Assembly (NCBI GenBank): GCA_041395625.1
Contig: JAWLAE010000002.1
Span: forward strand, 1,194,695 to 1,258,694
Reading direction: 5' to 3'
Source of the DNA: CADEED01 sp041395625
GTDB taxonomy: Bacteria > Pseudomonadota > Gammaproteobacteria > Steroidobacterales > Steroidobacteraceae
Length of the DNA: 64,000 bases
Shown here piece by piece: positions 1 through 10,249 of the stretch. The stretch's first letter is position 1. Each line of letters starts with the position of its first letter. The notes beneath the pieces were generated by a model. It was not told the DNA's origin, did not search any database, and was given only the letters and a program-made list of their open reading frames with translations. Position numbers and translations under genes: made by a program.

Positions 1-2
1 CG

Positions 3-257
3 GCCTTCCGACCCTGGCGGCTGCAGGCGCTGGCATTCAAGGCACTGCGCAATCTGCAGCCGGACTATCCGTTGTGGCGCGATTTTCCCTACGAATACGA
101 GTATGGGCGGCTCGCCGTCGATCTGATCACTGGTAGTGAACTGCTGCGCACCTGGGTGGACGACCGCAGCGCGACGGCGAACGATCTGGAGGCACTGGCC
201 ACGAGGGACGAAGTGCATTGGCGCGCGGAATCTGACGAACTGCTGCTGTACCGCTGA
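3..257 (+). CDS. C-terminal part of a DUF1343 / NamZ-type exo-beta-N-acetylmuramidase (truncated by window edge)
   Basis: The frame is open from the first bases of the window and ends at a TGA at 255-257, so only about 84 C-terminal residues are present. They include the arrangement PYEYEYGRLAVDLITG followed by an arginine-rich helix and a LLLYR end. This matches the C-terminal domain of DUF1343 (PF07075) proteins, which have a PYEYE signature, an (I/V)DL-TG motif and a C-terminal LLY. Characterised members remove terminal MurNAc from peptidoglycan fragments. The catalytic N-terminal domain lies outside the window, so activity cannot be judged. A 112-bp gap separates it from msrA. Confidence 0.6.
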   Translation, partial: AFRPWRLQALAFKALRNLQPDYPLWRDFPYEYEYGRLAVDLITGSELLRTWVDDRSATANDLEALATRDEVHWRAESDELLLYR

Positions 258-369
258 ACTCGCCGCACGGCACGAAATAGTGGCGTGTTTGGTGCAACAA
301 ATGAGTCCAGTCGGCGGTCCAATTCCTGAACGGCCGAAATGTGGCCGTACAGGACAATGGAGCCTACTG

Positions 370-1041
370 ATGCAACGCTGGTCCCTAGTGAGCCTGATCG
401 CGCTGGCCGTCGGCGCAATGTTCTTCGGGTCGCAATCCACCGTATCAGCCGACCGCGCCACACCGCAGTCGGCTGCCACCGGCACCAAGACCGCGGTGTT
501 CGCTGGCGGCTGTTTCTGGTGTATGGAAAAGCCGTTCGATCTGCTCGACGGCGTCTCGGCGACCATCTCGGGTTACACGGGCGGTACGGTCGCGAATCCC
601 AGCTACGAGCAAGTTTCGGCGGGCGGCACGGGCCATACAGAAGCAGTCAGCATCACGTATGACCCAGCGAAAGTGAGTTACCAGCAGTTGCTCGAGATTT
701 TCTGGCGCAACATCGATCCACTCGATTCCGGCGGCCAGTTCTGCGATCGCGGCTCGCAGTATCGCTCGGCCATTTTCGTCGCAGACGCAAGCGAGCGCCG
801 GGCTGCTGAAGCATCGAAGGCAGCACTCGAGAAGCGCCTCGGCAAGCCGATCGCCACCGAGATCACTACGGCCTCGAAGTTCTACGCGGCCGAGGACTAT
901 CACCAGAACTACTACCAGAAGAACCCGTTGCGCTATCGCTACTATCGCGGCGGCTGCGGCCGCGACAGCCGGCTCGAAGCGGTGTGGGGCGATGAAGCCG
1001 GTGGCGCCAAGGTGGCCGTGCAGCGCAAGGAGCATGGATGA
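370..1041 (+). CDS. msrA: Peptide-methionine (S)-S-oxide reductase MsrA, exported form
   Basis: This 223-residue protein reduces the S-epimer of methionine sulfoxide in oxidised proteins. The MsrA signature GGCFWCME is at about residues 46-53, with Cys48 as the expected catalytic cysteine. The family block SGYTGG, the GHTEAV motif and LDSGGQFCDRGSQYR follow, and a C-terminal GGCG could supply a resolving cysteine. Residues 1-28 form a hydrophobic signal peptide, so it should act in the periplasm. I chose the ATG at 370 because GGAG lies just upstream and the leader begins there; upstream in-frame codons read as non-family sequence. The stop overlaps the msrB start by 4 bp, so the two are translationally coupled. 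Confidence 0.95.
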   Translation: MQRWSLVSLIALAVGAMFFGSQSTVSADRATPQSAATGTKTAVFAGGCFWCMEKPFDLLDGVSATISGYTGGTVANPSYEQVSAGGTGHTEAVSITYDPAKVSYQQLLEIFWRNIDPLDSGGQFCDRGSQYRSAIFVADASERRAAEASKAALEKRLGKPIATEITTASKFYAAEDYHQNYYQKNPLRYRYYRGGCGRDSRLEAVWGDEAGGAKVAVQRKEHG

Positions 1042-1547
1042 ACACGAGTCGACGTACTGTTTTGTGGACACTCGCCGCGGTCACGGGTGGGGCACTGGCA
1101 ATCGCGCGCTTGCCGGCGCGGGCGGCAAAACGCAGCGGGCGCTTCGAGATCGAGAAGACGCCAGCGGAGTGGCGCGAGATTCTGACGCCCGAGCAGTATC
1201 GCGTGCTACGCGAACATGGCACGGAGCGCGCGGGCTCGAGCCCCCTCGACAACGAAAAGCGCGCTGGCGTGTACCGATGCGCCGGCTGCCAGTTGCCGGT
1301 GTTCTCGTCCACAACGAAGTACGACAGCGGCACCGGCTGGCCGAGCTTCTATGCGCCGCTCAAAGGCGCCATCGGTACATCGATCGAGAGCGGCTTCTTC
1401 GGCGACAACACCGAAGTGCACTGCCGACGCTGCGGCGGTCATCTGGGCCACGTGTTCGACGATGGCCCGAAGCCCACTGGGCTGCGGTACTGCATGAATG
1501 GCGTGGCACTGACATTCGTGCCGGCCGCACAACGCACGCCGGCCTGA
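1038..1547 (+). CDS. msrB: Peptide-methionine (R)-S-oxide reductase MsrB, exported
   Basis: This 169-residue protein reduces the R-epimer of methionine sulfoxide and complements MsrA. Structural zinc is expected at Cys81/Cys84 (YRCAGC) and Cys129/Cys132 (CRRCGGHLGHVF). The substrate loop GTGWPSF is at about 98-104. The nucleophile is expected at Cys152 in RYCMNG. The N-terminus has a twin-arginine-like start (SRRTVLW) followed by a hydrophobic stretch to about residue 30, implying export. Its ATG overlaps the msrA stop as ATGA. Together they look like a periplasmic protein-repair pair. Confidence 0.95.
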   Translation: MNTSRRTVLWTLAAVTGGALAIARLPARAAKRSGRFEIEKTPAEWREILTPEQYRVLREHGTERAGSSPLDNEKRAGVYRCAGCQLPVFSSTTKYDSGTGWPSFYAPLKGAIGTSIESGFFGDNTEVHCRRCGGHLGHVFDDGPKPTGLRYCMNGVALTFVPAAQRTPA

Positions 1548-1601
1548 CAAGACGGGCGCACGGCTCTCGCTGCGGTAGACTGACGCAGGGGGAGAACTAT
1601 C

Positions 1602-2771
1602 GTGCGAGATACCACCGTCACTATCGTGGGCGCCGGCATCGCGGGGCTGGCGGCGGCGCTCGCGTTGCTGCGATCCGGGCAGCGAGTGCGCGTTTTCGAG
1701 GCCGCGCCAGACCTCGGTGAGGTTGGCGCTGGCCTGTCGATCACGCCGAATGCAGGCCGTGCGCTCATCGCGCTCGGCCTCGGTGACGATCTCGCGGCGC
1801 TCGGCAGCCGACCGCCATTGGGCGTGATGCGCCACTACGCCTCCGGTGCGACGCTCGTCCGCCTCGAGCAGGATCAAAGTGTGGCGCAGTACGGCGTGCC
1901 GTTGTATCACGTGCACCGGGCCGACCTGCATCAGGCGCTGGCGCGTGCTGTGCGTGCTCTCGATGCCGAGGCCATTGTATTGGGCCACACGCTCATGGGC
2001 ATCGAGCAGGATGCGCGCGCGATTCACGCGTCGTTCGCCAATGGGGCCACTTGCAGCAGCGACTGGTTGTTAGGTGCAGACGGCATCCGCTCGGCGGCAC
2101 GCGCAGTACTGTTCGGCGCGGACACGCCGAAGTTCACCGGCTACGTCGCCTATCGTGGCCTGGTCAGCACCGCCGGCATGCCCGCCGAGTGGCTCGATCC
2201 GCCGCTCTGCATGACAGTGGGTCCACGACGCTTGCTGATGCGCTACCCGCTGCGTCGCGGCACGCTGCTCAATATCGTCGCGCTTGCGCGGCGCACAGCC
2301 TGGACCGAAGAAGGCTGGTCCGTCGCAGCACCGGTTCGAGAACTGGTGGACGAGTTCGCCGACTTCGCGTCACCCGCTGGCGAGATTCTCGGCCGGATTC
2401 CCGCCGACAAGTGCTTCAAATGGGGGCTGTTCGATCGCGACGCCATGACAACCTGGACTTGCGGGCGCGCCACGCTGGCCGGCGACGCCGCCCATGCGAT
2501 GCCACCCTTCACCGGGCAAGGCGCAGTGATGGCGCTCGAGGATGCCGTGCTGCTTGGACGGGCCGCAGCGGCGGCGGCCGATATACCCGAGATCCTGCGC
2601 CGTTATGAGACTGCGCGGCTGCCGCGTACTGCGCGCGCGCTCGAGATGTCGCGGTCGCGCGCCGATCTGTACTTCGCCGATGACTCCGCCGAACAGGTGC
2701 GCGCGCTCGGCGCCAGCATGCGTGAGATCCGCACTCTGTACGAGTACGATGCGGGCAGCGTTCCGGTCTGA
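1602..2771 (+). CDS. FAD-dependent monooxygenase, salicylate-hydroxylase-like
   Basis: This 389-residue group A flavoprotein hydroxylase has an N-terminal Rossmann motif GAGIAG at residues 10-15. The second motif LLGADGIRS lies mid-protein, and GDAAHAMPPFTGQGA contacts the FAD ribityl and pyrophosphate. The family (PF01494) hydroxylates aromatic or heterocyclic substrates using NAD(P)H and O2; the substrate cannot be read from the sequence. The start is the GTG at 1602, preceded by GGGGGAG at 1588-1594. It is convergent with the S-formylglutathione hydrolase gene, with 15 bp between their ends. No catabolic partner genes adjoin it. Confidence 0.85.
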   Translation: MRDTTVTIVGAGIAGLAAALALLRSGQRVRVFEAAPDLGEVGAGLSITPNAGRALIALGLGDDLAALGSRPPLGVMRHYASGATLVRLEQDQSVAQYGVPLYHVHRADLHQALARAVRALDAEAIVLGHTLMGIEQDARAIHASFANGATCSSDWLLGADGIRSAARAVLFGADTPKFTGYVAYRGLVSTAGMPAEWLDPPLCMTVGPRRLLMRYPLRRGTLLNIVALARRTAWTEEGWSVAAPVRELVDEFADFASPAGEILGRIPADKCFKWGLFDRDAMTTWTCGRATLAGDAAHAMPPFTGQGAVMALEDAVLLGRAAAAAADIPEILRRYETARLPRTARALEMSRSRADLYFADDSAEQVRALGASMREIRTLYEYDAGSVPV

Positions 2772-2786
2772 GAGGGCAACAGTGCG

Positions 2787-3629
2787 CTAACGTGCCAGCG
2801 CGGCGGCATGCAGTCGCAGATGCTCTTCGATGAACGACTGAATGAAGAAGTAGCCGTGGTCGTAGCCCTCGTGCAGATGGTAGTCGAGCGGCTGACCGGC
2901 GGCCTTGCAGGCCGCAACAAACAACTCGGGTCTGAGTTGTTCTGTCAGAAACTTGTCGGCACTACCCTGATCGATGCGAATGGTCCCGGGCGCACGCTGC
3001 CGCTGAATGAGATGCGTAGCGTCATATTGCAGCCACGCATCGCGATCCGCACCGAGATAGCCAGCGAAGGCCTTCTGGCCCCACGGCACCTGAGTAGGCG
3101 CGACGATCGGTGCGAACGCCGACACGGACCGATAGCGACCTGGATTGCGCAGGGCAATGGTCAGCGCACCGTGGCCGCCCATCGAGTGACCCATGATGCT
3201 CTGCCGCCGACCCTCGGCGGGGAAATGTTCCTCGATGACGCTCGGCAGTTCTCGCGAGACATACGACTCCATGCGGTAGTGCTGTGACCAGGGCGGCGAT
3301 GTCGCGTCCACATAGAAGCCCGCCCCCAAGCCGAAGTCCCACGATGCATCGTCGCCCGGTACACGCACGCGCGGACTCGTATCTGGTGCAACCAGCATCA
3401 AGCCCAACGCAGCCGCAGGCCGCAACGCGTTCGCCTTCACGACGAAAGTCTCTTCATTGCAGGTGAGTCCGGCGAGGCAATAGACGATCGGTACTGGCAT
3501 CGCGGCGGCTGCGGGGGGCGCATAAACCGCAAAACGCATGCTGGCGCCGATCGTCTTCGAATCGTGTTGGTAGTAGCCTAACCAGCCGCCGAATGCCCGG
3601 TGGCGACTGATCGTCTGCAGGTCGTTCAT
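2787..3629 (-). CDS. fghA: S-formylglutathione hydrolase
   Basis: This 280-residue esterase-D-family protein hydrolyses S-formylglutathione to formate and glutathione, the second step of glutathione-dependent formaldehyde oxidation. The nucleophile elbow GHSMGG places Ser149, and the C-terminal GYDHGYFF carries the catalytic His. The family block CLAGLTCNEETF is at about residues 51-62. I chose the ATG at 3629 (MNDLQTISRH) because it matches the usual family N-terminus; an upstream in-frame start would overlap the dehydrogenase gene. It follows the dehydrogenase by 7 bp in the same direction, an operon for formaldehyde detoxification. Confidence 0.95.
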   Translation of the reverse strand: MNDLQTISRHRAFGGWLGYYQHDSKTIGASMRFAVYAPPAAAAMPVPIVYCLAGLTCNEETFVVKANALRPAAALGLMLVAPDTSPRVRVPGDDASWDFGLGAGFYVDATSPPWSQHYRMESYVSRELPSVIEEHFPAEGRRQSIMGHSMGGHGALTIALRNPGRYRSVSAFAPIVAPTQVPWGQKAFAGYLGADRDAWLQYDATHLIQRQRAPGTIRIDQGSADKFLTEQLRPELFVAACKAAGQPLDYHLHEGYDHGYFFIQSFIEEHLRLHAAALAR

Positions 3630-3636
3630 GCGGGTT

Positions 3637-4752
<1,116 letters not shown>

Positions 4753-4829
4753 GCCGGACTCCGACTCGAGTGACAGAGCCGGTAGTTTGCCACGTCCGGA
4801 CGGACGCGTGAGAAAGCCGTAGCCCGGCG

Positions 4830-6551
4830 CTAGCCAGCGCGAGCCATCTGCGCCGACTCGCTGTCGACCAGTGACTCGAGCACATCCGCCAACGGCACGG
4901 GACGTGCGATCGCAAAGCCTTGACCATACTGCACGCCGAGCTCGGCCAGCCGCTTGCGGATGCCTTGCGTTTCGACGTACTCGGCGACAGTCACGATGCC
5001 CATGCCGTCGGCCAGCTGCACGATGGCGCGGACCAAGGCCTCGGAGCGCGTATTGCGCTCGATGTCACGCACGTACGAGCCGTCGAGCTTGATGGTGCCG
5101 ATGTCGAGACTCTTGAGATAGCTGAGCGAATTCACGCCGGTGCCGAAGTCATCGAGCGCAAAGCGGACGCCTTCGGCACCCAGGCGACGCATGAACTTCT
5201 GCACCCGCTCCATATTGGCGGCCGCCGCGGCTTCGGTCATTTCGAGCACGAGGTGCGAACCGCTGATTCCGTACTCGGCCAGTGCTGTAAGCATGAAGTC
5301 GAGAAATTGTGGTTCGCAGATCGTAGGACCCGAGAGATTGATCGATACGCAGAGTGCGGAATCCGGGAAACGATTGAAGTGGTCCCGCAGCTGCGCGAAG
5401 GCAGTCTTGACGACCGCGCGATCGATGTCCGGCAGCATCTGATAGCGCATGGCGGCGGACATGAACGCCGCGGGCTCGACGATGGCCCCGTGCGGATCCC
5501 GCAACCGCACCAACAGCTCGTAACTGGGAGCGAGTTGTTCGTTGAGCAGCGGTACGATCGTCTGAGCGAACATCTCGATCCGACCGTCGCGCAGCGCATC
5601 CTGCAGTTTGCTGATCGCAGCGACGTCCTCATGGCGACGCAGCATGCTGGCATCCTGACGCTCGTAGATCTCGACGCGATTGCGGCCACGATCCTTGGCG
5701 GTACGACAAGCGAGCTCGGCTGCCGCGAGCGATGCATTGAGGGTTTCACCGCCGACGGTCGCGGGCGCGATGCCCCAGGACATGGTGACGGTGTGCTTGG
5801 ACCCGACGTGCTCGACGCTGCGGACCGCGATGTCCTTGCCGATGTCCGCCACCAGTTGGCGCGCCTGCTCGGCGGTGCGATCCGGCAGAAACAACGTGAA
5901 GCGATCGCCGGAGCCACGGCTGGTCGCCCCAGATTCCTGCCGCAGACGCGCCCGGATGGCAGCGGCAGCATCGCGGATCACGCCGTCGCCGGCATCGAAG
6001 CCGGCCACGTCATTCACGAGATGCATGCGATCGATATTGCCGTAGGCAATACAGTAGCTGCGGCCTGCTGCGCTGGTCGTCAGCCAGTTGTCAGCGGTCG
6101 CCTGAAACACAGGCGCTGCCAGCAGGCCAGAGAGACGCGCGTCGACGGAGGCATTGGCACGCGCCAATGACAAGGCGAATTTCTCCAGCTGACGGACTGC
6201 CGCGTCATCGAAACCGCCGGACTCGGGTCGGCTCAGAGCGACCATCGCTGCAACGACGCTGCCCGTGGCGTTGCGCAGCGGCACGACAGCCACCTTGCAG
6301 GCAATCGGACCGTTCTCGGTATGCCGCAAACGATTGGTGACGATCGGTGCCCCATCGGCGATCGAGCGTCGCGCCAGTTCCTGGCCGACGATTCTGAGCT
6401 GCGCGACGGCGAACTCACGTTCGGCATCGTCAGGCGCCCACAATTTGCGCGAGCGCGAATCGGCCACGACGACGGCGACCGCCGAGCAGCTGAGGCGTAG
6501 GCATGCCTGACGCAGCACGTCGGCGGATGGATCGGACTTCTTGGAAGACAT
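4830..6551 (-). CDS. GAF-like / degenerate GGDEF / EAL-domain protein, probable c-di-GMP phosphodiesterase
   Basis: About 573 residues. The N-terminal ~150 residues look like a GAF-type sensor. The central GGDEF fold has lost its signature: the active-site loop reads RGSGDRF instead of GG(D/E)EF, so cyclase activity is unlikely. The C-terminal EAL domain keeps its catalytic set: E in ELL, N in INLSG, E in LEMTE, DDFGTG, K in IKLDG and E in VETQ. I therefore predict c-di-GMP hydrolysis. No membrane segment or signal peptide is visible, so it is probably cytosolic. The start is uncertain: ATG at 6551 is used, but an in-frame GTG at 6608 would add 19 residues, and neither has a clear ribosome-binding site. 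Confidence 0.85.
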   Translation of the reverse strand: MSSKKSDPSADVLRQACLRLSCSAVAVVVADSRSRKLWAPDDAEREFAVAQLRIVGQELARRSIADGAPIVTNRLRHTENGPIACKVAVVPLRNATGSVVAAMVALSRPESGGFDDAAVRQLEKFALSLARANASVDARLSGLLAAPVFQATADNWLTTSAAGRSYCIAYGNIDRMHLVNDVAGFDAGDGVIRDAAAAIRARLRQESGATSRGSGDRFTLFLPDRTAEQARQLVADIGKDIAVRSVEHVGSKHTVTMSWGIAPATVGGETLNASLAAAELACRTAKDRGRNRVEIYERQDASMLRRHEDVAAISKLQDALRDGRIEMFAQTIVPLLNEQLAPSYELLVRLRDPHGAIVEPAAFMSAAMRYQMLPDIDRAVVKTAFAQLRDHFNRFPDSALCVSINLSGPTICEPQFLDFMLTALAEYGISGSHLVLEMTEAAAAANMERVQKFMRRLGAEGVRFALDDFGTGVNSLSYLKSLDIGTIKLDGSYVRDIERNTRSEALVRAIVQLADGMGIVTVAEYVETQGIRKRLAELGVQYGQGFAIARPVPLADVLESLVDSESAQMARAG

Positions 6552-6737
6552 CTGCTGCAGCAACAAGACCCGGTCTGCCCCCTCGTTGCCGAGCTGGGCG
6601 ATGGCCACACCTTAAGTAATTGGTGTCTGTTGCGGTGCGAACAGGTCCGCAGCTTGTACTCAGCCAAGCCGCATTTGACCGATTATCTGCGACGTCGGTC
6701 ACACTGCGCGGCAAACCGCTGCCGCCGCACGACTTGG

Positions 6738-7355
6738 TCAGAACCAGCCGTAATTGAAGCTGATACTGACGCGCTCCGCCCGACTGGGATTGGCCGGGAC
6801 TTCATGCCGCAACCAGCTTTCGAACAGCACGAGCTGACCAGCCTCGGCCGGTAGCGTCACCCAAGTCTGATTCTCCACTCGACAGGGCGTGCTGCGCGGC
6901 GGCGCAGCCATATAGCGATCGAGGCGCGGGTCTTCGAATTTCAGACCCGGCGCGTTCGTGCCGGCTCGCACGTAGTAGGTGCCACTGATGGTGGCATGCG
7001 GATGTAAATGCAGACCGTGGACAGCATGCTGACCCATGATATTCACCCAACAGTCGGTCATGGCAAGCTGACGCTCACTGTGCTCGAACTCGAGCGCGTC
7101 GGCGAACTTGCGGACGTGGGGGCGAATGCGGCGTTCGAGTTTCTCGAACGCCGGCGCCCACTGGTGCAGCTTGTGCATCGATCCATATGAAGTGAAGCCG
7201 GACGGGTAGTTAGCACGGGACCACTTGATACCGGCCCGATCATCCTGGCGTATCTGCTCACACTGGCGCAGCAACTGCTGATTGAATGCCCGCCAGTTGC
7301 TGCGGGTCAACTTGGCAGTGTAGATGCGGGTTGCGAAGTAGGCGCGTACGGACAT
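6738..7355 (-). CDS. 2OG-Fe(II) oxygenase-like protein (TIGR02466 family)
   Basis: This 205-residue protein has the expected double-stranded beta-helix iron site. The segment HLHPHATISGTYYV is at about 116-129 and gives a His ligand and substrate-facing residues. FESWLRHEVPANPS at 178-191 gives the distal His184, followed by a C-terminal RVSISFNYGWF. These match the putative 2OG-Fe(II) oxygenases of TIGR02466/PF13759, whose substrates are mostly unknown. The ATG at 7355 leaves a 10-bp gap from the upstream peptidase stop, so the two are probably cotranscribed. An upstream in-frame start at 7409 would overlap the peptidase. Confidence 0.75.
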   Translation of the reverse strand: MSVRAYFATRIYTAKLTRSNWRAFNQQLLRQCEQIRQDDRAGIKWSRANYPSGFTSYGSMHKLHQWAPAFEKLERRIRPHVRKFADALEFEHSERQLAMTDCWVNIMGQHAVHGLHLHPHATISGTYYVRAGTNAPGLKFEDPRLDRYMAAPPRSTPCRVENQTWVTLPAEAGQLVLFESWLRHEVPANPSRAERVSISFNYGWF

Positions 7356-7365
7356 GGCGGGCCGG

Positions 7366-10086
7366 TCAGCGTACGGGCCGGGCGTGGGCCGCCCCGCGGT
7401 AGATAGCATTGATCAAGAGCAGGTTGAGGCCGTCGGCAAAGCCGCGCACCACCGGATCAGTCGTAAACCCGATGATGAGGCCGCGGTCCGAGGGCTGCAG
7501 CACAACGAGCGGCTTGAAGGCGAGCTGCGCACGATTTTCCTGCCAGAGATAACCACTGGCCAGCACATCTCCCGCCGCGGCAAACCGCGCGACATTGACG
7601 CCCTGATCAAGTTTCACGGGCGAATAGATATCGCGACCCTGCAGCAGTGCATAGACTTGCGGAGCGACGCCGGCACCTAGCCAATGCTCCTGATCGACAG
7701 TCGCGCGCACGATCACGCCCGCGACAGCATCCGGATCTCGGCGCTCTGGCTGGATGGATTCCTTGGCCGCCGCAGCGTCTGCGATAATCGTACCGGGCAC
7801 GGTGGACTTGTCTGCTCGATCAGCATCGGCAGTCGTGTCGGTCTCATCATTCGCCTTGCCCGGCTTCTCCGGCGCTGCAGCGTCCTCCCGCCGCACCGAC
7901 AGCAGCTCGGCGCTCGGTTCGGCCAGGAACCGCATCGCCCGTCCGAGCCCGATCAGCACGCCGCCGCGCCGCACCCAGCTAGCCAGGTTGGCCGCTTCAA
8001 CCTCGTCCCAGCGCTCTTCGTACTTGCCCTCTGGCAACACGAGCACATCGAAGTTCGACAGATCCGCCGTGCCGAGCATCGCCACGCGGATGGCCGTCAC
8101 GGGTTGCCCAAACTGCCGTTCCAGCACGTAACGCAACGCGCCGGCCGAGGTCGGGTCGGTCGGCGTATCCCATGCGATGGCAATGCGTGGCGCCGGCATC
8201 CTGACGACCTTCGCCGAGCCGAACGACGGGCCTTCCGTCACCCAGCCATCGTCGACGCCCACCACGCGCGCGCCGCTAGCGCGCGCCAGTTCGTCGAGCT
8301 TGTCTGCGAGGTCGGCGATGTTGTTAGCCACGGGTATGATCAATGTGCCCGCCGGATAGCGCCGCGACTGATGCACGAACGCCTCGTCCGACGAGTCCAC
8401 CCGCAGCCCCGCGCGCAGCGCCGCCACGAGTAAGCGAGCGGCTGCAGTGTCGCCCCACGGTGCCAGAAACGCGACCCGCGCCTCCGCATGGTCGATGCGT
8501 CCCGGCGGTGGCCCATCGGTATCGACGGGAACTACCGCAGTCCGCGCGACGCCTGCACAACGCGCGATCTCGGTATTGAACAGCAGCGGCATGGACCAGG
8601 CCGTCAGGTCGTAGATCTCGTCTGCCAGATTGCGTGCCCGGCGCCGCTCCTGTTCGGCTGTAAAATCTGCCGCCAGCGGTACGCGCTCATCGAGCAACAC
8701 CCGAATGAGGCGTGCCGCAGGCTGGGCGCTGTCGATCACATAGGCGCCGGCGCTGAACTCCCGACCGCAGGCGGAGAAGTCGTCGGTAGCTCGGCCGATC
8801 TCAATTCCCTGCCGCGCCAGCAACAGTGCGAGCTTGTCCGCTGTTCCCTGATCCTGCTGTGTCGGTATGACGATCGTCCGTACGCGTGAGCGTTTGCCCT
8901 CCTCGATCGCTGTCGAACGATGCTGGTAGAAGTCGCGCAGTAACAAGGTACGATTCTGCGCGGCGCTCTCGATGGTCGCGAGCGAAGTGATCGTGTGGGC
9001 TTCGATAGTACTGGCATAACTGAACACCGTGCCATCGCTGCGCCTGGCAGCGAGGCCGCGCGCCGAGCCCTGTTCGTAGGTCATCGACACCGTGCCATGA
9101 TAGGCGGCCCAGCCGTCACCATAGCCGGGGTAGAATTCGTCGTACACCTCGCGCGTGAAATAGGCGCGGCCAAGGCGATCCATCCACCGCGCATTGTTCC
9201 GCCCGATCAGCTCGCTCGATGCACGTTGCGCGTCTGTCAGCCACGGATTGCGCGGCGGCGCGCCCGGCGGAAAAAAGTAGGTAGCATCAGTGTTCATCTC
9301 ATGTAGATCGGCGAGTACCACCGGAAACCACTCGAGCAGGGCACGGGCATGCGCGCGACTCTCAGGCTGAGTCTGCGCGAACCAGTCGCGGTTGAGATCG
9401 AACAGATATTGGTTGAGCCGGCCCGGCGGCCACGGTTCATTGCGTTCCGCTGCGAGCTGATCCGGGTCGATCTGCAGGCCCGCGGCACTGCGGTTGGTCT
9501 GAATGAACCGCTCGCGTCCATCCGGATTCTGCAGCGGATTGATGATGACGATCGTGTTGTCGAGCACTTTGGCCAGGCGCTCGTCGCCCTGTGCGGCCAA
9601 CAAGTGATAGGCAGTCGCAATCGCCGCATCCGTCGGGCTGAGCTCATTGCCGTGCACCGAGTACGCCAACCAAACCACCGCTGGAGTTGTCGCGATCAGC
9701 ACCTCGGCCTCGGCGCGACTCGTGCGCCGAGGATCGGCTAACGACTGCATCGCAGCCTTGATCGAATCGAGCCGCGCCAGATTGCCGGCCGAGCCGATGA
9801 CGAGATAGGAGAGCTCGCGCTCCTGCCAGCTCCGGCCGTAGTCCACCAAGCGGGTGCGATCGGGCAATGCTGCTGCCAACGCCTGCAGGTAGCGACGCAG
9901 GTCCGAGTGGGTGGTGAAGCGCTCGCCAAGACTATATCCGAGCACCTGCTCGGGAGCCGGTACGACAGCATCGTAGGTAACCCCGGGCCATGCAGCGACT
10001 GGCGCCGCCTCCGGTACATGCGCGCCGGCCACCCGCCAGTCAATGAGGGCGAGCAGCCCAAGCCCTATGTGCACCATGAATCGCAT
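7366..10086 (-). CDS. Exported M14-family zinc carboxypeptidase
   Basis: This 906-residue protein has a leader of about 22 residues (MRFMVHIGLGLLALI). The M14 zinc motif is VHGNE (His145, Glu148). Downstream come INPLQNPDGRERF, LNRDW and a third metal ligand candidate at His262 in DLHEMN. The C-terminal half resembles the DJ-1/glutamine-amidotransferase-like tail seen in large M14 proteins. It is interrupted at about 730-765 by a low-complexity acidic Asp/Thr/Ala/Lys stretch. It presumably trims peptides in the periplasm or outside the cell. I chose the ATG at 10086 because GGGAG sits upstream and the signal peptide starts there. It is divergent from the 10250 membrane protein. Confidence 0.85.
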   Translation of the reverse strand: MRFMVHIGLGLLALIDWRVAGAHVPEAAPVAAWPGVTYDAVVPAPEQVLGYSLGERFTTHSDLRRYLQALAAALPDRTRLVDYGRSWQERELSYLVIGSAGNLARLDSIKAAMQSLADPRRTSRAEAEVLIATTPAVVWLAYSVHGNELSPTDAAIATAYHLLAAQGDERLAKVLDNTIVIINPLQNPDGRERFIQTNRSAAGLQIDPDQLAAERNEPWPPGRLNQYLFDLNRDWFAQTQPESRAHARALLEWFPVVLADLHEMNTDATYFFPPGAPPRNPWLTDAQRASSELIGRNNARWMDRLGRAYFTREVYDEFYPGYGDGWAAYHGTVSMTYEQGSARGLAARRSDGTVFSYASTIEAHTITSLATIESAAQNRTLLLRDFYQHRSTAIEEGKRSRVRTIVIPTQQDQGTADKLALLLARQGIEIGRATDDFSACGREFSAGAYVIDSAQPAARLIRVLLDERVPLAADFTAEQERRRARNLADEIYDLTAWSMPLLFNTEIARCAGVARTAVVPVDTDGPPPGRIDHAEARVAFLAPWGDTAAARLLVAALRAGLRVDSSDEAFVHQSRRYPAGTLIIPVANNIADLADKLDELARASGARVVGVDDGWVTEGPSFGSAKVVRMPAPRIAIAWDTPTDPTSAGALRYVLERQFGQPVTAIRVAMLGTADLSNFDVLVLPEGKYEERWDEVEAANLASWVRRGGVLIGLGRAMRFLAEPSAELLSVRREDAAAPEKPGKANDETDTTADADRADKSTVPGTIIADAAAAKESIQPERRDPDAVAGVIVRATVDQEHWLGAGVAPQVYALLQGRDIYSPVKLDQGVNVARFAAAGDVLASGYLWQENRAQLAFKPLVVLQPSDRGLIIGFTTDPVVRGFADGLNLLLINAIYRGAAHARPVR

Positions 10087-10128
10087 GAGTTCTCCCTGAT
10101 CGGGCAACGGCTCGGCCGTGCTGACCGG

Positions 10129-10157
10129 ATTATAGTCAAGCGTCGCGTCCGGGCGGT
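10129..10157 (-). promoter_or_regulatory. Candidate promoter for the M14 peptidase gene
   Basis: Read on the minus strand, a perfect -10 hexamer TATAAT lies at 10129-10134. The region 17 bp upstream (ACCGCC at 10152-10157) is a poor -35. Transcription would start near 10122, about 36 nt before the peptidase ATG. The -10 match is clear, but the weak -35 makes this tentative. Confidence 0.35.
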
Positions 10158-10249
10158 CGCGCTGTGGACAGGCCACCGGAGAGTCGCCCTGCTACGAACA
10201 TCCCACTATGATCAGATGTATATTCGGTCTTGGACAGGGGGGGCTCACT

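Noticed and set aside
136..369. N-terminal extension of the msrA reading frame
   Set aside because: Residues before the ATG at 370 have no family similarity, overlap the end of the preceding gene and would hide the signal peptide; a ribosome-binding site supports 370.
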